A stretch of DNA of 64,000 bases from an uncultured Draconibacterium sp. (GCF_913060805.1 NZ_CAJXTC010000002.1:62001-126000), one strand, 5' to 3'. Positions 44,307 to 54,365 are shown, numbered from the stretch's first letter. A program made the numbers and translations. Notes: a model not told the origin generated them from the letters alone.

Positions 44307-46256
44307 ATGATAAAAATTACACTTCCTGACAACAGTGTACGTGAGTTTGCGGAGCCTGTTAGTGGTTTAGAGATTGCCAAATCGATCTCGAACCGCCTGG
44401 CAAAGGATGTGCTGTCGATTTCGGTTGATGGCGAAGTATGGGATTTATCGCGGAAAATTGACCACGATGCCAAAATAAAACTGCACACGTGGGACGACAG
44501 AGAAGGAAAAGAAACATTCTGGCATTCATCAGCTCACTTAATGGCTGAAGCCATTGAAGCTTTTTATCCGGGTACCAAATTTGGTATTGGTCCAACTGTT
44601 GATACGGGATTTTATTACGATATCGATCTTCCAGAAGGAAAAGTGCTTTCGGAAAAAGACCTGCAAAAAATCGAGCAAAAAATGCTTGAGCTGGCACGTC
44701 AGAAAAACGACATTGTTCGCTCTGATATTTCGAAAGACGATGCTTTGGCGATGTTCACCGATAAGAACGATGAGTTGAAGCAGGAGCTGATCAGCGAACT
44801 GGAAGATGGAACGATAACCTTGTACAACCAGGGAAATTTTACTGATTTATGCCGTGGGCCACACTTGCCAAACACCAGCTACATAAAAGCCATTAAATTA
44901 ACGGCTATTGCAGGTGCTTACTGGCGTGGCGACGAAAAAAATAAAATGCTTACCCGTGTTTACGGTGTTACTTTCCCGAAAGCAAAAATGCTGGAAGAAT
45001 ACCTCGTATTACTGGAAGAAGCAAAAAAACGCGACCACCGAAAAATCGGTAAGGAAATGCAATTGTTCACCTTTTCTGAATCGGTTGGACAAGGTTTGCC
45101 GTTGTGGTTGCCCAAAGGAGCACAGTTGCGCGAGCAGCTGGAGAACTTCCTGAAAAAGGTACAAAAGAAATACGGTTACGAGCAGGTAATTACACCGCAT
45201 ATTGGCGATGTGAAGTTGTACAAAACTTCCGGTCACTTTCAAAAATACGGAAAGGACTCGTTTCAGCCGATTACCACTCCTGCAGAAGGAGAGGAGTACC
45301 TGTTGAAACCGATGAACTGTCCACACCACTGCGAGATTTATAAAGCGTGGCCACGTTCGTATAAAGATCTGCCGGTTAGAATGGCAGAATTCGGAACGGT
45401 TTACCGCTACGAAATGAGTGGTGAGTTGCACGGTTTGACACGTGTTCGTGGCTTTACTCAGGACGATGCACACCTTTTCTGCCGTCCTGACCAGGTAAAA
45501 GACGAATTCAAGAAGGTAATCGATATTATCTTCATCATTTTCAAAGCATTGAGTTTTGAAAATTATACTGCACAGATTTCGTTACGCGACCCGAATAAAC
45601 CTGAAAAGTATATCGGATCGCCTGAAAATTGGGATAAAGCAGAACAAGCGATTATTGAGGCTTGTGAGGAAAAAGGATTGAATACGGTAACCGAACTTGG
45701 TGAAGCTGCATTCTATGGTCCAAAGCTTGATTTTATGATTAAGGATGCACTGGGACGTAGCTGGCAGCTGGGAACTGTTCAGGTAGACTACAACCTGCCC
45801 GAACGTTTTGAACTGGAATACATTGGCTCCGACGACAACCGTCACCGCCCGGTAATGATTCACCGCGCACCGTTCGGATCGATGGAACGTTTTGTGGCTG
45901 TGTTAATTGAGCACACCGCAGGTAAGTTCCCATTGTGGCTTACACCAGAGCAAGTGGTAATATTACCTATTAGCGAAAAGTATAACGATTATGCTAAAAA
46001 AGTTTCAAATTCTCTAAATATTTCCGATATTCGCACCGTCGTTGACGATCGTAACGAAAAGATTGGTAGGAAGATACGAGACAACGAATTGAAACGAATT
46101 CCTTATTTGCTGATTGTTGGAGAAAAAGAAGCAGAGTCGGATTCAGTTGCTGTACGCCGACAAGGCGAAGGCGACAAAGGAACGATGACAACACAGGAGT
46201 TCGCTGAATTTATAAATAAAGAAGTAAGAGATCAATTATCAGGATTGTATAACTAA
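44307..46256 (+). CDS. thrS: Threonyl-tRNA synthetase
   Basis: 649 residues. It charges tRNA-Thr in the cytoplasm. The order is complete: TGS domain ([14 protein letters not shown]), the editing domain with [10 protein letters not shown] (HxxxH) and CRGPHLPNT, then the class II core with the motif 2 arginine ([10 protein letters not shown]), [10 protein letters not shown] with the zinc cysteine, motif 3 ([11 protein letters not shown]) and an anticodon-binding domain starting [14 protein letters not shown]. It opens the thrS-infC-rpmI-rplT cluster, with infC 15 bases downstream. Confidence 0.97.
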   Translation: MIKITLPDNSVREFAEPVSGLEIAKSISNRLAKDVLSISVDGEVWDLSRKIDHDAKIKLHTWDDREGKETFWHSSAHLMAEAIEAFYPGTKFGIGPTVDTGFYYDIDLPEGKVLSEKDLQKIEQKMLELARQKNDIVRSDISKDDALAMFTDKNDELKQELISELEDGTITLYNQGNFTDLCRGPHLPNTSYIKAIKLTAIAGAYWRGDEKNKMLTRVYGVTFPKAKMLEEYLVLLEEAKKRDHRKIGKEMQLFTFSESVGQGLPLWLPKGAQLREQLENFLKKVQKKYGYEQVITPHIGDVKLYKTSGHFQKYGKDSFQPITTPAEGEEYLLKPMNCPHHCEIYKAWPRSYKDLPVRMAEFGTVYRYEMSGELHGLTRVRGFTQDDAHLFCRPDQVKDEFKKVIDIIFIIFKALSFENYTAQISLRDPNKPEKYIGSPENWDKAEQAIIEACEEKGLNTVTELGEAAFYGPKLDFMIKDALGRSWQLGTVQVDYNLPERFELEYIGSDDNRHRPVMIHRAPFGSMERFVAVLIEHTAGKFPLWLTPEQVVILPISEKYNDYAKKVSNSLNISDIRTVVDDRNEKIGRKIRDNELKRIPYLLIVGEKEAESDSVAVRRQGEGDKGTMTTQEFAEFINKEVRDQLSGLYN

Positions 46257-46260
46257 CTTA

Positions 46261-46274
46261 AGGAGGAACGCATT
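46261..46274 (+). promoter_or_regulatory. Shine-Dalgarno and ATT start of infC
   Basis: AGGAGG (46261-46266), a 5-base gap, then ATT (46272-46274) in frame with the rest of infC. A strong SD is unusual in this phylum, which makes it decisive for the start. Initiation at AUU is the classic autocontrol point of infC, since IF-3 discriminates against non-canonical starts. Confidence 0.85.
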
Positions 46275-46838
46275 ATAGCTATTAAAAGAAGAGGTCCGAG
46301 AAGAAAATTCCAGCCACGTAGAGAGCAGGAACCACAACACCGGATAAATCACAAGATCAGGGTGCCACAAGTACGTTTAGTGGGTGATAACATCGAAGAA
46401 CAAGGTGTTTACCCCTTACGTGATGCACTAAAATTAGCAGACGAGATGGAGTTGGATTTGGTAGAAATTTCACCAAAAGCCGATCCGCCGGTTTGTAAGA
46501 TTATTGATTATTCGAAGTTTCTTTATCAGCAGAAAAAGAAACAAAAGGAGATGAAAGCAAAAACCACAAAAGTTGTGGTAAAAGAAATACGTTTTGGTCC
46601 GCAAACTGATGAGCATGACTTCCAGTTTAAACTGAAACATGCTGAAAAATTCCTTCAGGACGGGGCAAAAGTAAAAGCGTTTGTATTCTTTAAAGGACGT
46701 TCGATCTTATTTAAAGACCAGGGCGAAATTCTATTGCTGAGACTGGCAACAGAATTAGAAGAATGGGGAACGGTAGAGCAATTGCCAAAATTGGAAGGAA
46801 AGAGAATGACAATGTTTATTTCACCTAAAAAGAAATAA
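46272..46838 (+). CDS. infC: Translation initiation factor IF-3 (ATT start)
   Basis: 188 residues from ATT 46272. The first codons ([13 protein letters not shown], then [23 protein letters not shown]) include the conserved RINxxIRVPxVRLVGxxG segment of IF-3; a start at the GTG at 46362 would cut off half of it. IF-3 binds the 30S subunit, prevents premature 50S joining and checks the start codon. Later motifs include [21 protein letters not shown] and the C-terminal [24 protein letters not shown]. It lies 15 bases after thrS and 80 before rpmI. Confidence 0.95.
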   Translation: MIAIKRRGPRRKFQPRREQEPQHRINHKIRVPQVRLVGDNIEEQGVYPLRDALKLADEMELDLVEISPKADPPVCKIIDYSKFLYQQKKKQKEMKAKTTKVVVKEIRFGPQTDEHDFQFKLKHAEKFLQDGAKVKAFVFFKGRSILFKDQGEILLLRLATELEEWGTVEQLPKLEGKRMTMFISPKKK

Positions 46839-46918
46839 GTTTCGGTAACGAAGCTTGTTTCATGGTGTTAAACCATATATAATAAAGTTCTTTGATAACA
46901 TTTTAATTAGTAGGAATT

Positions 46919-47116
46919 ATGCCAAAAATGAAAACGAACTCCGGTGCTAAAAAACGTTTTAGATTAACCGGAAGTGGTAAAATTAAAAGGAAGCACGCCT
47001 ACAAAAGTCACATTTTGACTAAAAAAAGTACAAAACGTAAGCGTAATTTGACTTATTGGACAACAATCGATAAGACAAACGAAAGCAACGTTAAACTTTT
47101 GTTGTGCATGAAGTAA
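46919..47116 (+). CDS. rpmI: 50S ribosomal protein bL35
   Basis: 65 residues, the standard length. It is very basic, with the family's [31 protein letters not shown] start and KSTKRKRNL core. It binds 23S rRNA in the 50S subunit. A perfect hairpin of 7 bp (47116-47133) begins at the last base of its stop codon, and the same 16-base motif recurs before rplT. Confidence 0.97.
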   Translation: MPKMKTNSGAKKRFRLTGSGKIKRKHAYKSHILTKKSTKRKRNLTYWTTIDKTNESNVKLLLCMK

Positions 47117-47133
47117 TCCGTCGGTTGACGGAT
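47116..47133 (+). repeat. Hairpin motif TCCGTCGGTTGACGGA, copy 1
   Basis: ATCCGTC (47116-47122), loop GGTT, GACGGAT (47127-47133). It begins at the last base of the rpmI stop codon, and the same 16-base core occurs again at 47207-47222. Confidence 0.7.
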
Positions 47134-47206
47134 TGATCTTTATTAAACCTTTTAATTGAGAGAGGTAAAAAAAGTTAAAAACCAGATAATTGTGCTTTAA
47201 AGTATT

Positions 47207-47222
47207 TCCGTCGGTTGACGGA
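47207..47222 (+). repeat. Hairpin motif TCCGTCGGTTGACGGA, copy 2
   Basis: TCCGTC (47207-47212), loop GGTT, GACGGA (47217-47222), identical in 16 of 16 bases to copy 1, 90 bases away, and 29 bases before the rplT start. Confidence 0.7.
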
Positions 47223-47251
47223 GAGCGCCGATTATCAAAAAAGTAAAAAGT

Positions 47252-47596
47252 ATGCCAAGAAGTGTAAATCATGTAGCATCACGTGCCCGAAGAAAAAAAT
47301 TACTGAAAAAAACTAGAGGTTATTTCGGTTCACGTAGTAACGTTTGGACGGTTGCAAAAAATACCTGGGAAAAAGGTCAACAGTTTGCGTACCGCGATAG
47401 AAAAGCGAAAAAAAGAACATTCCGTGCATTGTGGATTCAGCGTATTAACGCTGCAGCACGATTGGAAGGAATGTCGTATTCACAATTCATGGGATTGTTG
47501 AAAAAGAACGACATTGAAATTAACAGGAAAGTACTAGCCGATTTGGCTATGAACCAACCTGAGGCGTTCAAAGCAATCGTAGAAAAAGTAAAATAA
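47252..47596 (+). CDS. rplT: 50S ribosomal protein bL20
   Basis: 114 residues, the usual length, basic, with the [27 protein letters not shown] start and the [14 protein letters not shown] helix typical of bL20. It helps early 50S assembly, and in E. coli it represses translation of its own operon by binding the rpmI leader. It closes the cluster, which ends at the terminator at 47628. Confidence 0.97.
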   Translation: MPRSVNHVASRARRKKLLKKTRGYFGSRSNVWTVAKNTWEKGQQFAYRDRKAKKRTFRALWIQRINAAARLEGMSYSQFMGLLKKNDIEINRKVLADLAMNQPEAFKAIVEKVK

Positions 47597-47627
47597 AGAC
47601 TTTATTATTTAGGTGAAATACATTGTA

Positions 47628-47658
47628 AGTCCTGACGGTTTCGTCAGGACTTTTTTTA
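47628..47658 (+). terminator. Terminator of the thrS-rplT cluster
   Basis: AGTCCTGACG (47628-47637) pairs with CGTCAGGACT (47642-47651) and is followed by a run of T. Confidence 0.92.
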
Positions 47659-47696
47659 TGCCCTGAAATTTGCTTAAGTTTTAGAACGAACCCTAT

Positions 47697-49313
47697 TTAT
47701 TGTGCCAGTTCGTATAGTAATTTCACATTTGGATCAATGATAATATCTTTAATTCCAGAAGTTGTATTTGCCTGAAATTGCTGCGTTCTTTTTGTTTTGT
47801 CAACCATTACAGTAAGCAGGTCCACCGATCCATCTTCGTAAAGAACATTCATTTCCAGCGGAAAACTGAAAAGTTGTTTACCTCCTTGTTGAATTAGAAT
47901 TTGCTGATCGTCTATTTGTTTTCCAGTGGTTTCTGTGCCCCACGAAACTTTAATAATCGGATGGCCGGCGTTCCACAACCACTGATTAAAAAAACGATCA
48001 AGGTCTTTACCCGAAACAGATTCCATAACCGATTGAAAATCTTTCGTTAGCGCGGTTTTGTTCCTGTAATCGTGATAATATTTCTGCAATCCTTTGAAGA
48101 AAGTGTCATCGCCTAATTTATTTCGCAGCATGTGTAAAAACCAGGCGGCTTTTTCGTACGAATTGGCATTTAAAAGTCGGGTATATTCCTGTACAGTTGT
48201 ATCGATAATCGGTGCATATTTCTGTTTTGAAAAACCTATAACCCGTTCTCTATCTTGTTTTAGTCCTACTTTAAATTGTTCGTCGCCATAAAAGTGCTGT
48301 ACATAAAGGTGGGTAAGATAGGTGGCAAATCCTTCGCTGAGCCACACATGATGCCAGTTTTGCTCGGTAACAGAATTCCCAAACCACTGGTGAGCCACTT
48401 CGTGTGCAAACAACTGCTCCGGGATACGATCGCTTATGGCCGAATTCTCGAAATAAAAAATACAGCTGGCATTTTCCATGCCGCCGTAACGCGTTTTTGA
48501 TTGTACATGAGCCAGTTTCTCATAGGAGTAGGGACCAATCAATTCGGAAAAGTATTCAAGCGCTTTTGTGCCGTATTGGTAATTTAGAAATCCTTTTGTT
48601 TTATTCTCTTCAAATACCCATGAACTTACAGGAATTCCCTGAAACTCTTGATTGTTTCCAACAGCAAAATCGGCCGCGCCAATTACCATTAGTTTGGTCG
48701 AAAGCGGAACATCCTCTTTCCAGTGGGTGAATTCCATTGAATTTTCAAGTTCTTTTTTCTCGACAAGCGAACCGTTAGCAATAACCTCGTAATGCGCCGG
48801 AGCATAAACCAGAAATTCTAAAGTGGCTTTATCCGAAGGGTGATCGACACATGGAAGCCAGTTCTGTGCACGATCGGGCCAGTTATCGCCAAAAAATGTA
48901 CGATCTCCGTAGCGATTCTCTGATATAATCAACCCATCGGCTGGAATACCGGAATAGGCAACTGTGAAATCGATTACGTCGCCCGTTTGTGCTTGTTCGT
49001 TTAAATGGATACCAAGTTTATTGTGAGCCTGATTAAATTCAAGCTCATTACCATCCTTTTTTACCGAATGAACCAACATGCCGTTGTCTCCTGTGTTATC
49101 AACTAAATCGAGCGTGATATCGTTGCTCGGTTGAAGAAATTTAGTTGAAATAGTAGCAAAACCTTCAATATGGTTTGTGGTATCGTTTAAATGGATTTCA
49201 AACTTGTAGTGTTGTACATCAATTTTTTCAAAACGCGATTGATGGTTTTGGGCAGATGAAAAAACAAAGCTGCTTAAAAAGAGCAGCAGAAAGCTAAATT
49301 TTGTACTATTCAT
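47697..49313 (-). CDS. M1 family zinc metallopeptidase, exported
   Basis: 538 residues with a signal peptide ending SSAQ. The zinc site is HEVAHQWFGN (HExxH) with the third ligand Glu in WLSEGFATY, and the substrate-recognition motif YGGMENASC (GxMEN) is intact. M1 enzymes are aminopeptidases; the exported ones remove N-terminal residues from peptides in the periplasm. It is shorter than the typical M1 enzyme (about 600 or more) because it lacks the C-terminal alpha-helical domain. It follows the DUF2891 gene by 23 bases. Confidence 0.92.
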   Translation of the reverse strand: MNSTKFSFLLLFLSSFVFSSAQNHQSRFEKIDVQHYKFEIHLNDTTNHIEGFATISTKFLQPSNDITLDLVDNTGDNGMLVHSVKKDGNELEFNQAHNKLGIHLNEQAQTGDVIDFTVAYSGIPADGLIISENRYGDRTFFGDNWPDRAQNWLPCVDHPSDKATLEFLVYAPAHYEVIANGSLVEKKELENSMEFTHWKEDVPLSTKLMVIGAADFAVGNNQEFQGIPVSSWVFEENKTKGFLNYQYGTKALEYFSELIGPYSYEKLAHVQSKTRYGGMENASCIFYFENSAISDRIPEQLFAHEVAHQWFGNSVTEQNWHHVWLSEGFATYLTHLYVQHFYGDEQFKVGLKQDRERVIGFSKQKYAPIIDTTVQEYTRLLNANSYEKAAWFLHMLRNKLGDDTFFKGLQKYYHDYRNKTALTKDFQSVMESVSGKDLDRFFNQWLWNAGHPIIKVSWGTETTGKQIDDQQILIQQGGKQLFSFPLEMNVLYEDGSVDLLTVMVDKTKRTQQFQANTTSGIKDIIIDPNVKLLYELAQ

Positions 49314-49336
49314 TGTAACGTAAGTTGACTCCGGAT

Positions 49337-50404
49337 TTATTTATTGTGACTTTTTATTAATGCGTAGGTAGCAAACGATGCCAGCCAGTGTGCGCCGGCA
49401 TATTCGCCGGAATCCATTTTTTCGTAACTGTAGTTGAAATGGGCGTCAGCAAAATCAATCAATTGCTGGTTCTGTAAGGCGTATCCCATTTCGTATAAGC
49501 ACCAGGCACGGCTAAAGTTTAACCCATCGAGGTGGGCGAGTTTGCCATCGCTGCGATCGGTAACTTTTGCTATCTCAAGGAACTTTTCAGGATGTTTTTC
49601 AAACTTAGGAAGAAACTTTTTTAGCCACTCATTAAACTCTTTTTCGGGTAATACTTTTAGCATTATCGAAGCTTCCTGCAGGCAAGGCGAAAGAAAATCG
49701 AAACCGCCGGGTTCCCAGGTAAGTGGGCAATCACAATCAGTAATGTAATACTCTTTTGCTTTTCGTTCAATTTGAATGGCCAGTTCTGTATCATATTTTT
49801 TTGCCCAATCGTAGGCAAACGACATCCCGAATGCAATGTTGCTGTGTTCGCCAATTCGGATAGGGTAATTCAGTTTGTCCAAAAATTCGCCAAATTTATC
49901 CGACAGCAGATCAACTAGTGGCGACAGGTTTGCCTGTAATTCCAGTGCAACCGGATCATTCCATTCGCGCAAGGCTTCGTCGAGTTTTAGCAACCAGGCC
50001 CAGCCATAAGTGCGTTCGTAAGTGGTGTTGTGCTCATCGTCGAAATAAGCAACTTCCTGGAGAATGTTTTCTTCGGTAATATTTTTCTTTAGCTTTTTAA
50101 TGATCTCATTGCGGTACTTAAAATCCGGGAATTCAGTTAGTATTTTTACCAGTGTCCAGTGCCCGTGCACCGACGAGTGCCAGTCGAAACAGCCATAAAA
50201 AGCCGGGTGCATAACACGCGGAGGCTGCAGGTAACTGTCGTCGCCCAAAACATGCCCGGTTTTATTCGGGTATTCCTGATCGATACATTCGTAGGCAAAA
50301 TGATAAAGGTATTCGGCTTTCTTTTCATCGAAGCTGAGTTTTGACGTTTGCGCCGAAAGCAGACTGGTCATAAATAAAAATATTAGGGAAAACTGTAATT
50401 TCAT
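49337..50404 (-). CDS. Exported DUF2891 protein
   Basis: 355 residues with a signal peptide ending SLLSAQ. It matches the DUF2891 plan: MHPAFYGCFDWHSSVHGHWTLVKIL, YERTYGWAWLLKLDEALREW, YPIRIGEHSNIAFGMSFAYDWA and LDGLNFSRAWCLYEMGYAL. The helical (alpha/alpha) toroid with conserved aromatic and acidic residues resembles glycoside-hydrolase barrels, but no activity is established. It is upstream of the M1 peptidase in the same orientation. Confidence 0.85.
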   Translation of the reverse strand: MKLQFSLIFLFMTSLLSAQTSKLSFDEKKAEYLYHFAYECIDQEYPNKTGHVLGDDSYLQPPRVMHPAFYGCFDWHSSVHGHWTLVKILTEFPDFKYRNEIIKKLKKNITEENILQEVAYFDDEHNTTYERTYGWAWLLKLDEALREWNDPVALELQANLSPLVDLLSDKFGEFLDKLNYPIRIGEHSNIAFGMSFAYDWAKKYDTELAIQIERKAKEYYITDCDCPLTWEPGGFDFLSPCLQEASIMLKVLPEKEFNEWLKKFLPKFEKHPEKFLEIAKVTDRSDGKLAHLDGLNFSRAWCLYEMGYALQNQQLIDFADAHFNYSYEKMDSGEYAGAHWLASFATYALIKSHNK

Positions 50405-50455
50405 TATTCATCAAATTTTTGATCTCATGAAATTAAAAACAATTCTCAATAACCA

Positions 50456-51052
50456 TTAACAATTGCGGTATTTATCGTTTAAACCGATGTTATTATTAAT
50501 CATCGGGATGATCTTATTCAATCTCGACAGTCTGGTTTTTGCCTGTTTTGCATGTGCGATATAATCAGCAAATTCGCGTTGTTTGCCAGGCGAAAATTCC
50601 TGAAATGAAAGCTTTAGGTGATTGTCCCGATTAAGTGCTTCTTCTAATTCGGGCGGAATAATTAGCTTTTTATTGCGGTTGATCTTGACTCTCTTATTTT
50701 GCTTTTCATTAGAAATGGCTTCGTTTGCATAGGCAATAATCAATTCTGCGTCAATATCGTCAACCGACAAAAAACGCCACTGTCGCAATGCTTTTGTTTT
50801 ATCGTTCTGCGCATTAATAAGCACTTTTGCTTCGTCTTTTAACAGCGCACCCTGAAAGAACCAAATAGCCGCGTAGTCTTTAAAAACTCCCAGCCCGATT
50901 ACATTCTTCCCATTAATGGTGTAACACGGCGCTCCCCATTTTATGGTTTCCGAAAGTTCTGTAGAAGTTAGCAAATCATGCAGTACCATTAAAATATCCT
51001 GCCTTGATTGGGCATTCAGAATATATTCGTCAACTGTTCGTGCACTCGGCAT
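50456..51052 (-). CDS. YdeI/OmdA-like protein with N-terminal DUF1801 domain
   Basis: 198 residues. The N-terminal half (SETIKWGAPCYTINGKNVIGLGVFKDYAAIWFFQG) is a DUF1801-type domain; the C-terminal half (LIIPPELEEALNRDNHLKLSFQEFSPGKQREFADYI) is the bacteriocin-protection/OmdA-like region of the YdeI family. No function is established for this group. It is cytoplasmic by sequence. It starts 6 bases after the DUF4199 gene, so the two form an operon. Confidence 0.85.
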   Translation of the reverse strand: MPSARTVDEYILNAQSRQDILMVLHDLLTSTELSETIKWGAPCYTINGKNVIGLGVFKDYAAIWFFQGALLKDEAKVLINAQNDKTKALRQWRFLSVDDIDAELIIAYANEAISNEKQNKRVKINRNKKLIIPPELEEALNRDNHLKLSFQEFSPGKQREFADYIAHAKQAKTRLSRLNKIIPMINNNIGLNDKYRNC

Positions 51053-51058
51053 AACTCA

Positions 51059-51535
51059 TTATTTTTTCCGGGTGAAAATGGCAATAATTGCAGAAGTTGC
51101 CAATCCCATAATCGGAGCTGTAAGAACACTTTGAATCATATAACTTCTCAGGTTAAAATAACCTTCTGCCTCTTCCTGCGTTTGCAAGCCGTTTTCAACC
51201 GCATAACGAATCATATTTTCGAAATAATGAGGAGTGATCACTTCAACGGTAAGGTATTGGGTGAGGGGAGTAAGAATTGTAACTCCCAAAGTAATGATCA
51301 AACCGCTGATAAAACCCTGAATCCAGGTCATTTTGCCGTCGAAATCATTCTTTCGTTTGTCGAGCAGTGCAACCACATAAACTGCAATGGCCACAAATGC
51401 GAAGAAGTTGGTTGCAATGGCGTGTTTTGATATGTTCTCATCATGAAGTCCGGCAAGTCGTTCTCCAAACATCCATACCAGCTGAACGACGGCAAACAAA
51501 ATGGCCCATTTAATCTCAATTGCAAATTTTTTCAT
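51059..51535 (-). CDS. DUF4199 membrane protein
   Basis: 158 residues with four predicted helices (WAILFAVVQLVWMFG, IATNFFAFVAIAVYVVALL, WIQGFISGLIITLGVTILTPLTQYL, VLTAPIMGLATSAIIAIF). DUF4199 is a small Bacteroidota membrane family of unknown function, with KWAILFAVV and the FNLRSYMIQS region typical. First gene of the pair with the YdeI-like protein. Confidence 0.87.
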   Translation of the reverse strand: MKKFAIEIKWAILFAVVQLVWMFGERLAGLHDENISKHAIATNFFAFVAIAVYVVALLDKRKNDFDGKMTWIQGFISGLIITLGVTILTPLTQYLTVEVITPHYFENMIRYAVENGLQTQEEAEGYFNLRSYMIQSVLTAPIMGLATSAIIAIFTRKK

Positions 51536-51594
51536 CGATAAATAAGTTTTGGTTTCACTTTAAAAATGAATTAAAAGGACATTTTGTTCATTAA

Positions 51595-52656
51595 CTACCT
51601 GGGTTTTGAACGCTTTTTCTCCTTCAGCACCGATTTTATCATTTTGCCAAACTCTTTGTCGCGCTGCCTTTTTTCGTAAACCGTGCTACTGAAATGTTCT
51701 TGCTCGCGCTTCAGTTTTTGATAATTTTCGTAGGCATCTTCGCTTAATTCACCACTTTCAAGAGCTGACAGCATAGCACAGCCACTTTCGTTAGTGTGAC
51801 TGCAATCGCTGAATTTACAATCAGAAGTCAAATCTGAAATCGCATCAAAAGTCATTTCCAGGGCATCGGCCGAGTCTGTAACTCCCAACTCACGCATTCC
51901 CGGTGTGTCAATCACAATACTTTCGGTCTCCAGCACAAACAACTCGCGATGACTGGTGGTGTGCCGGCCTTTGCTGGTACTTTCACTTATCGATCGGGTT
52001 TCGAGCGCTTCTCTGTTCAGCAGGTGATTAATGATTGTTGATTTGCCAACTCCCGATGAGCCAAGGAAACAATAGGTTTTACCGGCTTCCAGTTCATTTT
52101 TTAGAAGGTCCAAACCCTGTTTTGTTTCATTGCTTAAAGCAATTGTTTTAATATTCTTGATTCGCTTTTTAACGTCATCAATTAGCTTTTTACACTCCCT
52201 TTCTTCAACCAAGTCAGTTTTTGAGAGTACCAAAACCGGTTGGATCTTTCCGGCGTAACAAACGGATAAGTATCTTTCCAAACGGTTCGGATTATAATCG
52301 TGCCCAACAGCTTGTACAATAAACGCCACATCAACATTGGCGGCAATAAGCTGTACGTCGCCGTATTTACCGATGGCCTGGCGCTCAAGTTTCGAAAAAC
52401 GGGGCAGAACTTCAAGAATAATCGCATTCTCGTTGTCCATTGGCATAAAACGCACCCAGTCTCCAACAGTTGGGAAATCGGCTGCAGATTGAGCCGCGAA
52501 CCTGATGTTTCCCGTGATTTCAGCCTTCAAAACCGACGTTTCGCTCTGAATAATGTATCGTTCTTTGTGCACAGTAATAACCCGTGCCAGTTCAGTAATG
52601 GGAAGACCATTCTGATTTATATAATTTTCAATCGTTTCAGGAAGTTGTTGTTTCAT
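51595..52656 (-). CDS. rsgA: Ribosome small subunit-dependent GTPase A
   Basis: 353 residues from the ATG at 52656; a longer upstream frame runs into the MATE gene. RsgA is a late 30S assembly factor. It shows the circularly permuted GTPase order (G4 LSKTDL, then G1 GSSGVGKST, then G3 DTPGMRELG), an N-terminal OB domain (IQSETSVLKAEITGNIRF) and a C-terminal zinc knuckle (SDCKFSDCSHTNESGC). It lies 23 bases after the MATE transporter gene and is probably cotranscribed with it. Confidence 0.95.
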   Translation of the reverse strand: MKQQLPETIENYINQNGLPITELARVITVHKERYIIQSETSVLKAEITGNIRFAAQSAADFPTVGDWVRFMPMDNENAIILEVLPRFSKLERQAIGKYGDVQLIAANVDVAFIVQAVGHDYNPNRLERYLSVCYAGKIQPVLVLSKTDLVEERECKKLIDDVKKRIKNIKTIALSNETKQGLDLLKNELEAGKTYCFLGSSGVGKSTIINHLLNREALETRSISESTSKGRHTTSHRELFVLETESIVIDTPGMRELGVTDSADALEMTFDAISDLTSDCKFSDCSHTNESGCAMLSALESGELSEDAYENYQKLKREQEHFSSTVYEKRQRDKEFGKMIKSVLKEKKRSKPR

Positions 52657-52679
52657 GATAAAAGACTTAACAGATAAAT

Positions 52680-54119
52680 TTACACTTTTCTTAGTTTCCA
52701 TTTGCCTTTTCGGAACAAATACAAGGCAGTAATTGCTAAAAACGACTCGGCAATAACAATCGACAAGCTGGCTCCAAACAAGCCCATATTCAGCACAATT
52801 GCCAGAATATAAGCCAATGGTATCTCGAAAAGCCAAAAGCTCATAAAATTGATTTTTGAAGGGGTAATTGTATCGCCGCTTCCGTTAAAACCTTGCATCA
52901 ATACCATTCCGAGCGCGTAAAACAAAAACCCAAAACTTATCACGCGCAGTGCCAGTGTACCATTGTGAACAACTGCCGTTTCGCCGATAAACAGCTTTAT
53001 CCAGAACTCAGGGAAAACAGCCAGTATTATTCCCATAAATCCCATGAAGATCATATTTACGTATCCGGTGATCCACACCGATCGTTCGGCACGTTCAGGT
53101 TGATTGGCACCAAGATTTTGCCCAACAAGTGTTGATGCTGCATTGCTCAATCCCCAGGCAGGCAACAATGCAAAAATGATTATCCTGATGGCAATGGTAT
53201 AACCGGCCAGCGCTTCAGGGCCCGAAACTGCAATAATACGAACCAGCAGAATCCAGCTCGATGTTGCAATAAGGTTCTGCAAAATTCCGCCACCGGATAT
53301 TTTCACCAGTTTCAGCATTACATTAAAACGGATTTTTAAACTGTGCCAGTACAACCGGATGCGGTGATGACCACCAAACAAAAGGTAAAACTGGTACAAA
53401 ACAGCCAAACCGCGCCCTGTTGTTGTGGCAATAGCTGCCCCTGCAAGTCCAAGTTGAGGGAAAGGACCAATACCAAAAATCAGCAATGGATCTAGAATAA
53501 TATTGATAATATTAGCCAGCCACATTACCCGCATGGAAATGGCTGCATCGCCCGAACTACGGAATACCGCGTTAATAATAAACAGCAACATAATTACCAC
53601 GTTTCCGCCAAACATAATGGCAGGGAAGAGGTAACCTTCGGCAGCCATGGAATCGGTGGCTCCCATTAGCTTTAAAAATTCGCCGGCAAATAGAACGCCT
53701 GGAATGGCAATACAAACAGAAAATATAAAACCAACCATCATGGCCTGGAACGCCACAACGCCGGCCTGCTTATTGTTTTTCTCGCCAATTCGTCGTGAAA
53801 CAAGCGCAGTGGTAGCCACGCTAAGTCCCATTCCAACAGCGTAAACAATGGTCATTACCGATTCGGTGAGGCCAACCGTTGCCACTGCATCGGCGCCCAG
53901 TTTCGAAACAAAAAAGATGTCAACTACGGCAAATACCGATTCCATGATCATCTCAAGTACCATAGGAACTGCCAAAATAAAAATGGCTTTGCCAAGACTA
54001 CTCTCGGTGAAATCGCGCTCTGTACCGCCAATTGCTTCTTTTACATCGATCCAGAGTTCTTTAAAATCAATGTCTTTTAGTTTTTGTAAAGACAAAACAC
54101 TTACTCTTTTGCGTAACAT
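52680..54119 (-). CDS. MATE family efflux transporter
   Basis: 479 residues from the ATG at 54119 (MLRKRVSVLSLQ); 18 more in-frame codons upstream are less likely. Twelve helices in two similar halves are predicted, with the NorM/DinF-like segments FILAVPMVLEMIMESVFAVVDIFFVSKLGADAVATVGL and later SNAASTLVGQNLGANQPERA. It would export cationic drugs or metabolites with Na+ or H+. Its promoter has TTTG-N21-TAACTTTG. The second gene of the unit is rsgA. Confidence 0.93.
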   Translation of the reverse strand: MLRKRVSVLSLQKLKDIDFKELWIDVKEAIGGTERDFTESSLGKAIFILAVPMVLEMIMESVFAVVDIFFVSKLGADAVATVGLTESVMTIVYAVGMGLSVATTALVSRRIGEKNNKQAGVVAFQAMMVGFIFSVCIAIPGVLFAGEFLKLMGATDSMAAEGYLFPAIMFGGNVVIMLLFIINAVFRSSGDAAISMRVMWLANIINIILDPLLIFGIGPFPQLGLAGAAIATTTGRGLAVLYQFYLLFGGHHRIRLYWHSLKIRFNVMLKLVKISGGGILQNLIATSSWILLVRIIAVSGPEALAGYTIAIRIIIFALLPAWGLSNAASTLVGQNLGANQPERAERSVWITGYVNMIFMGFMGIILAVFPEFWIKLFIGETAVVHNGTLALRVISFGFLFYALGMVLMQGFNGSGDTITPSKINFMSFWLFEIPLAYILAIVLNMGLFGASLSIVIAESFLAITALYLFRKGKWKLRKV

Positions 54120-54250
54120 TATAAAAGTATGGAAATAAATGAATAAACTAATTGAATAATCTCTCTTGGCCAACCTAGAACGGTCGGCAATTGGTGACGG
54201 TAATATTTATTGAGATATTCATTTTTAGTTCTCTTTTATTTTGAGTGTGA

Positions 54251-54283
54251 CAAAGTTATGGAAATTAATTCTTATAAAACAAA
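54251..54283 (-). promoter_or_regulatory. Promoter of the MATE-rsgA operon
   Basis: On the minus strand TTTG (54283-54280), 21 bases, TAACTTTG (54258-54251). The 5' leader would be about 125 bases. Confidence 0.55.
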
Positions 54284-54365
54284 TCAAATTTCAATAAACT
54301 TTTACTTGCCATCTGTTTGAACACTTCTATTCTACTAACGTTTATAACCTGAAAAGTAACTACAA

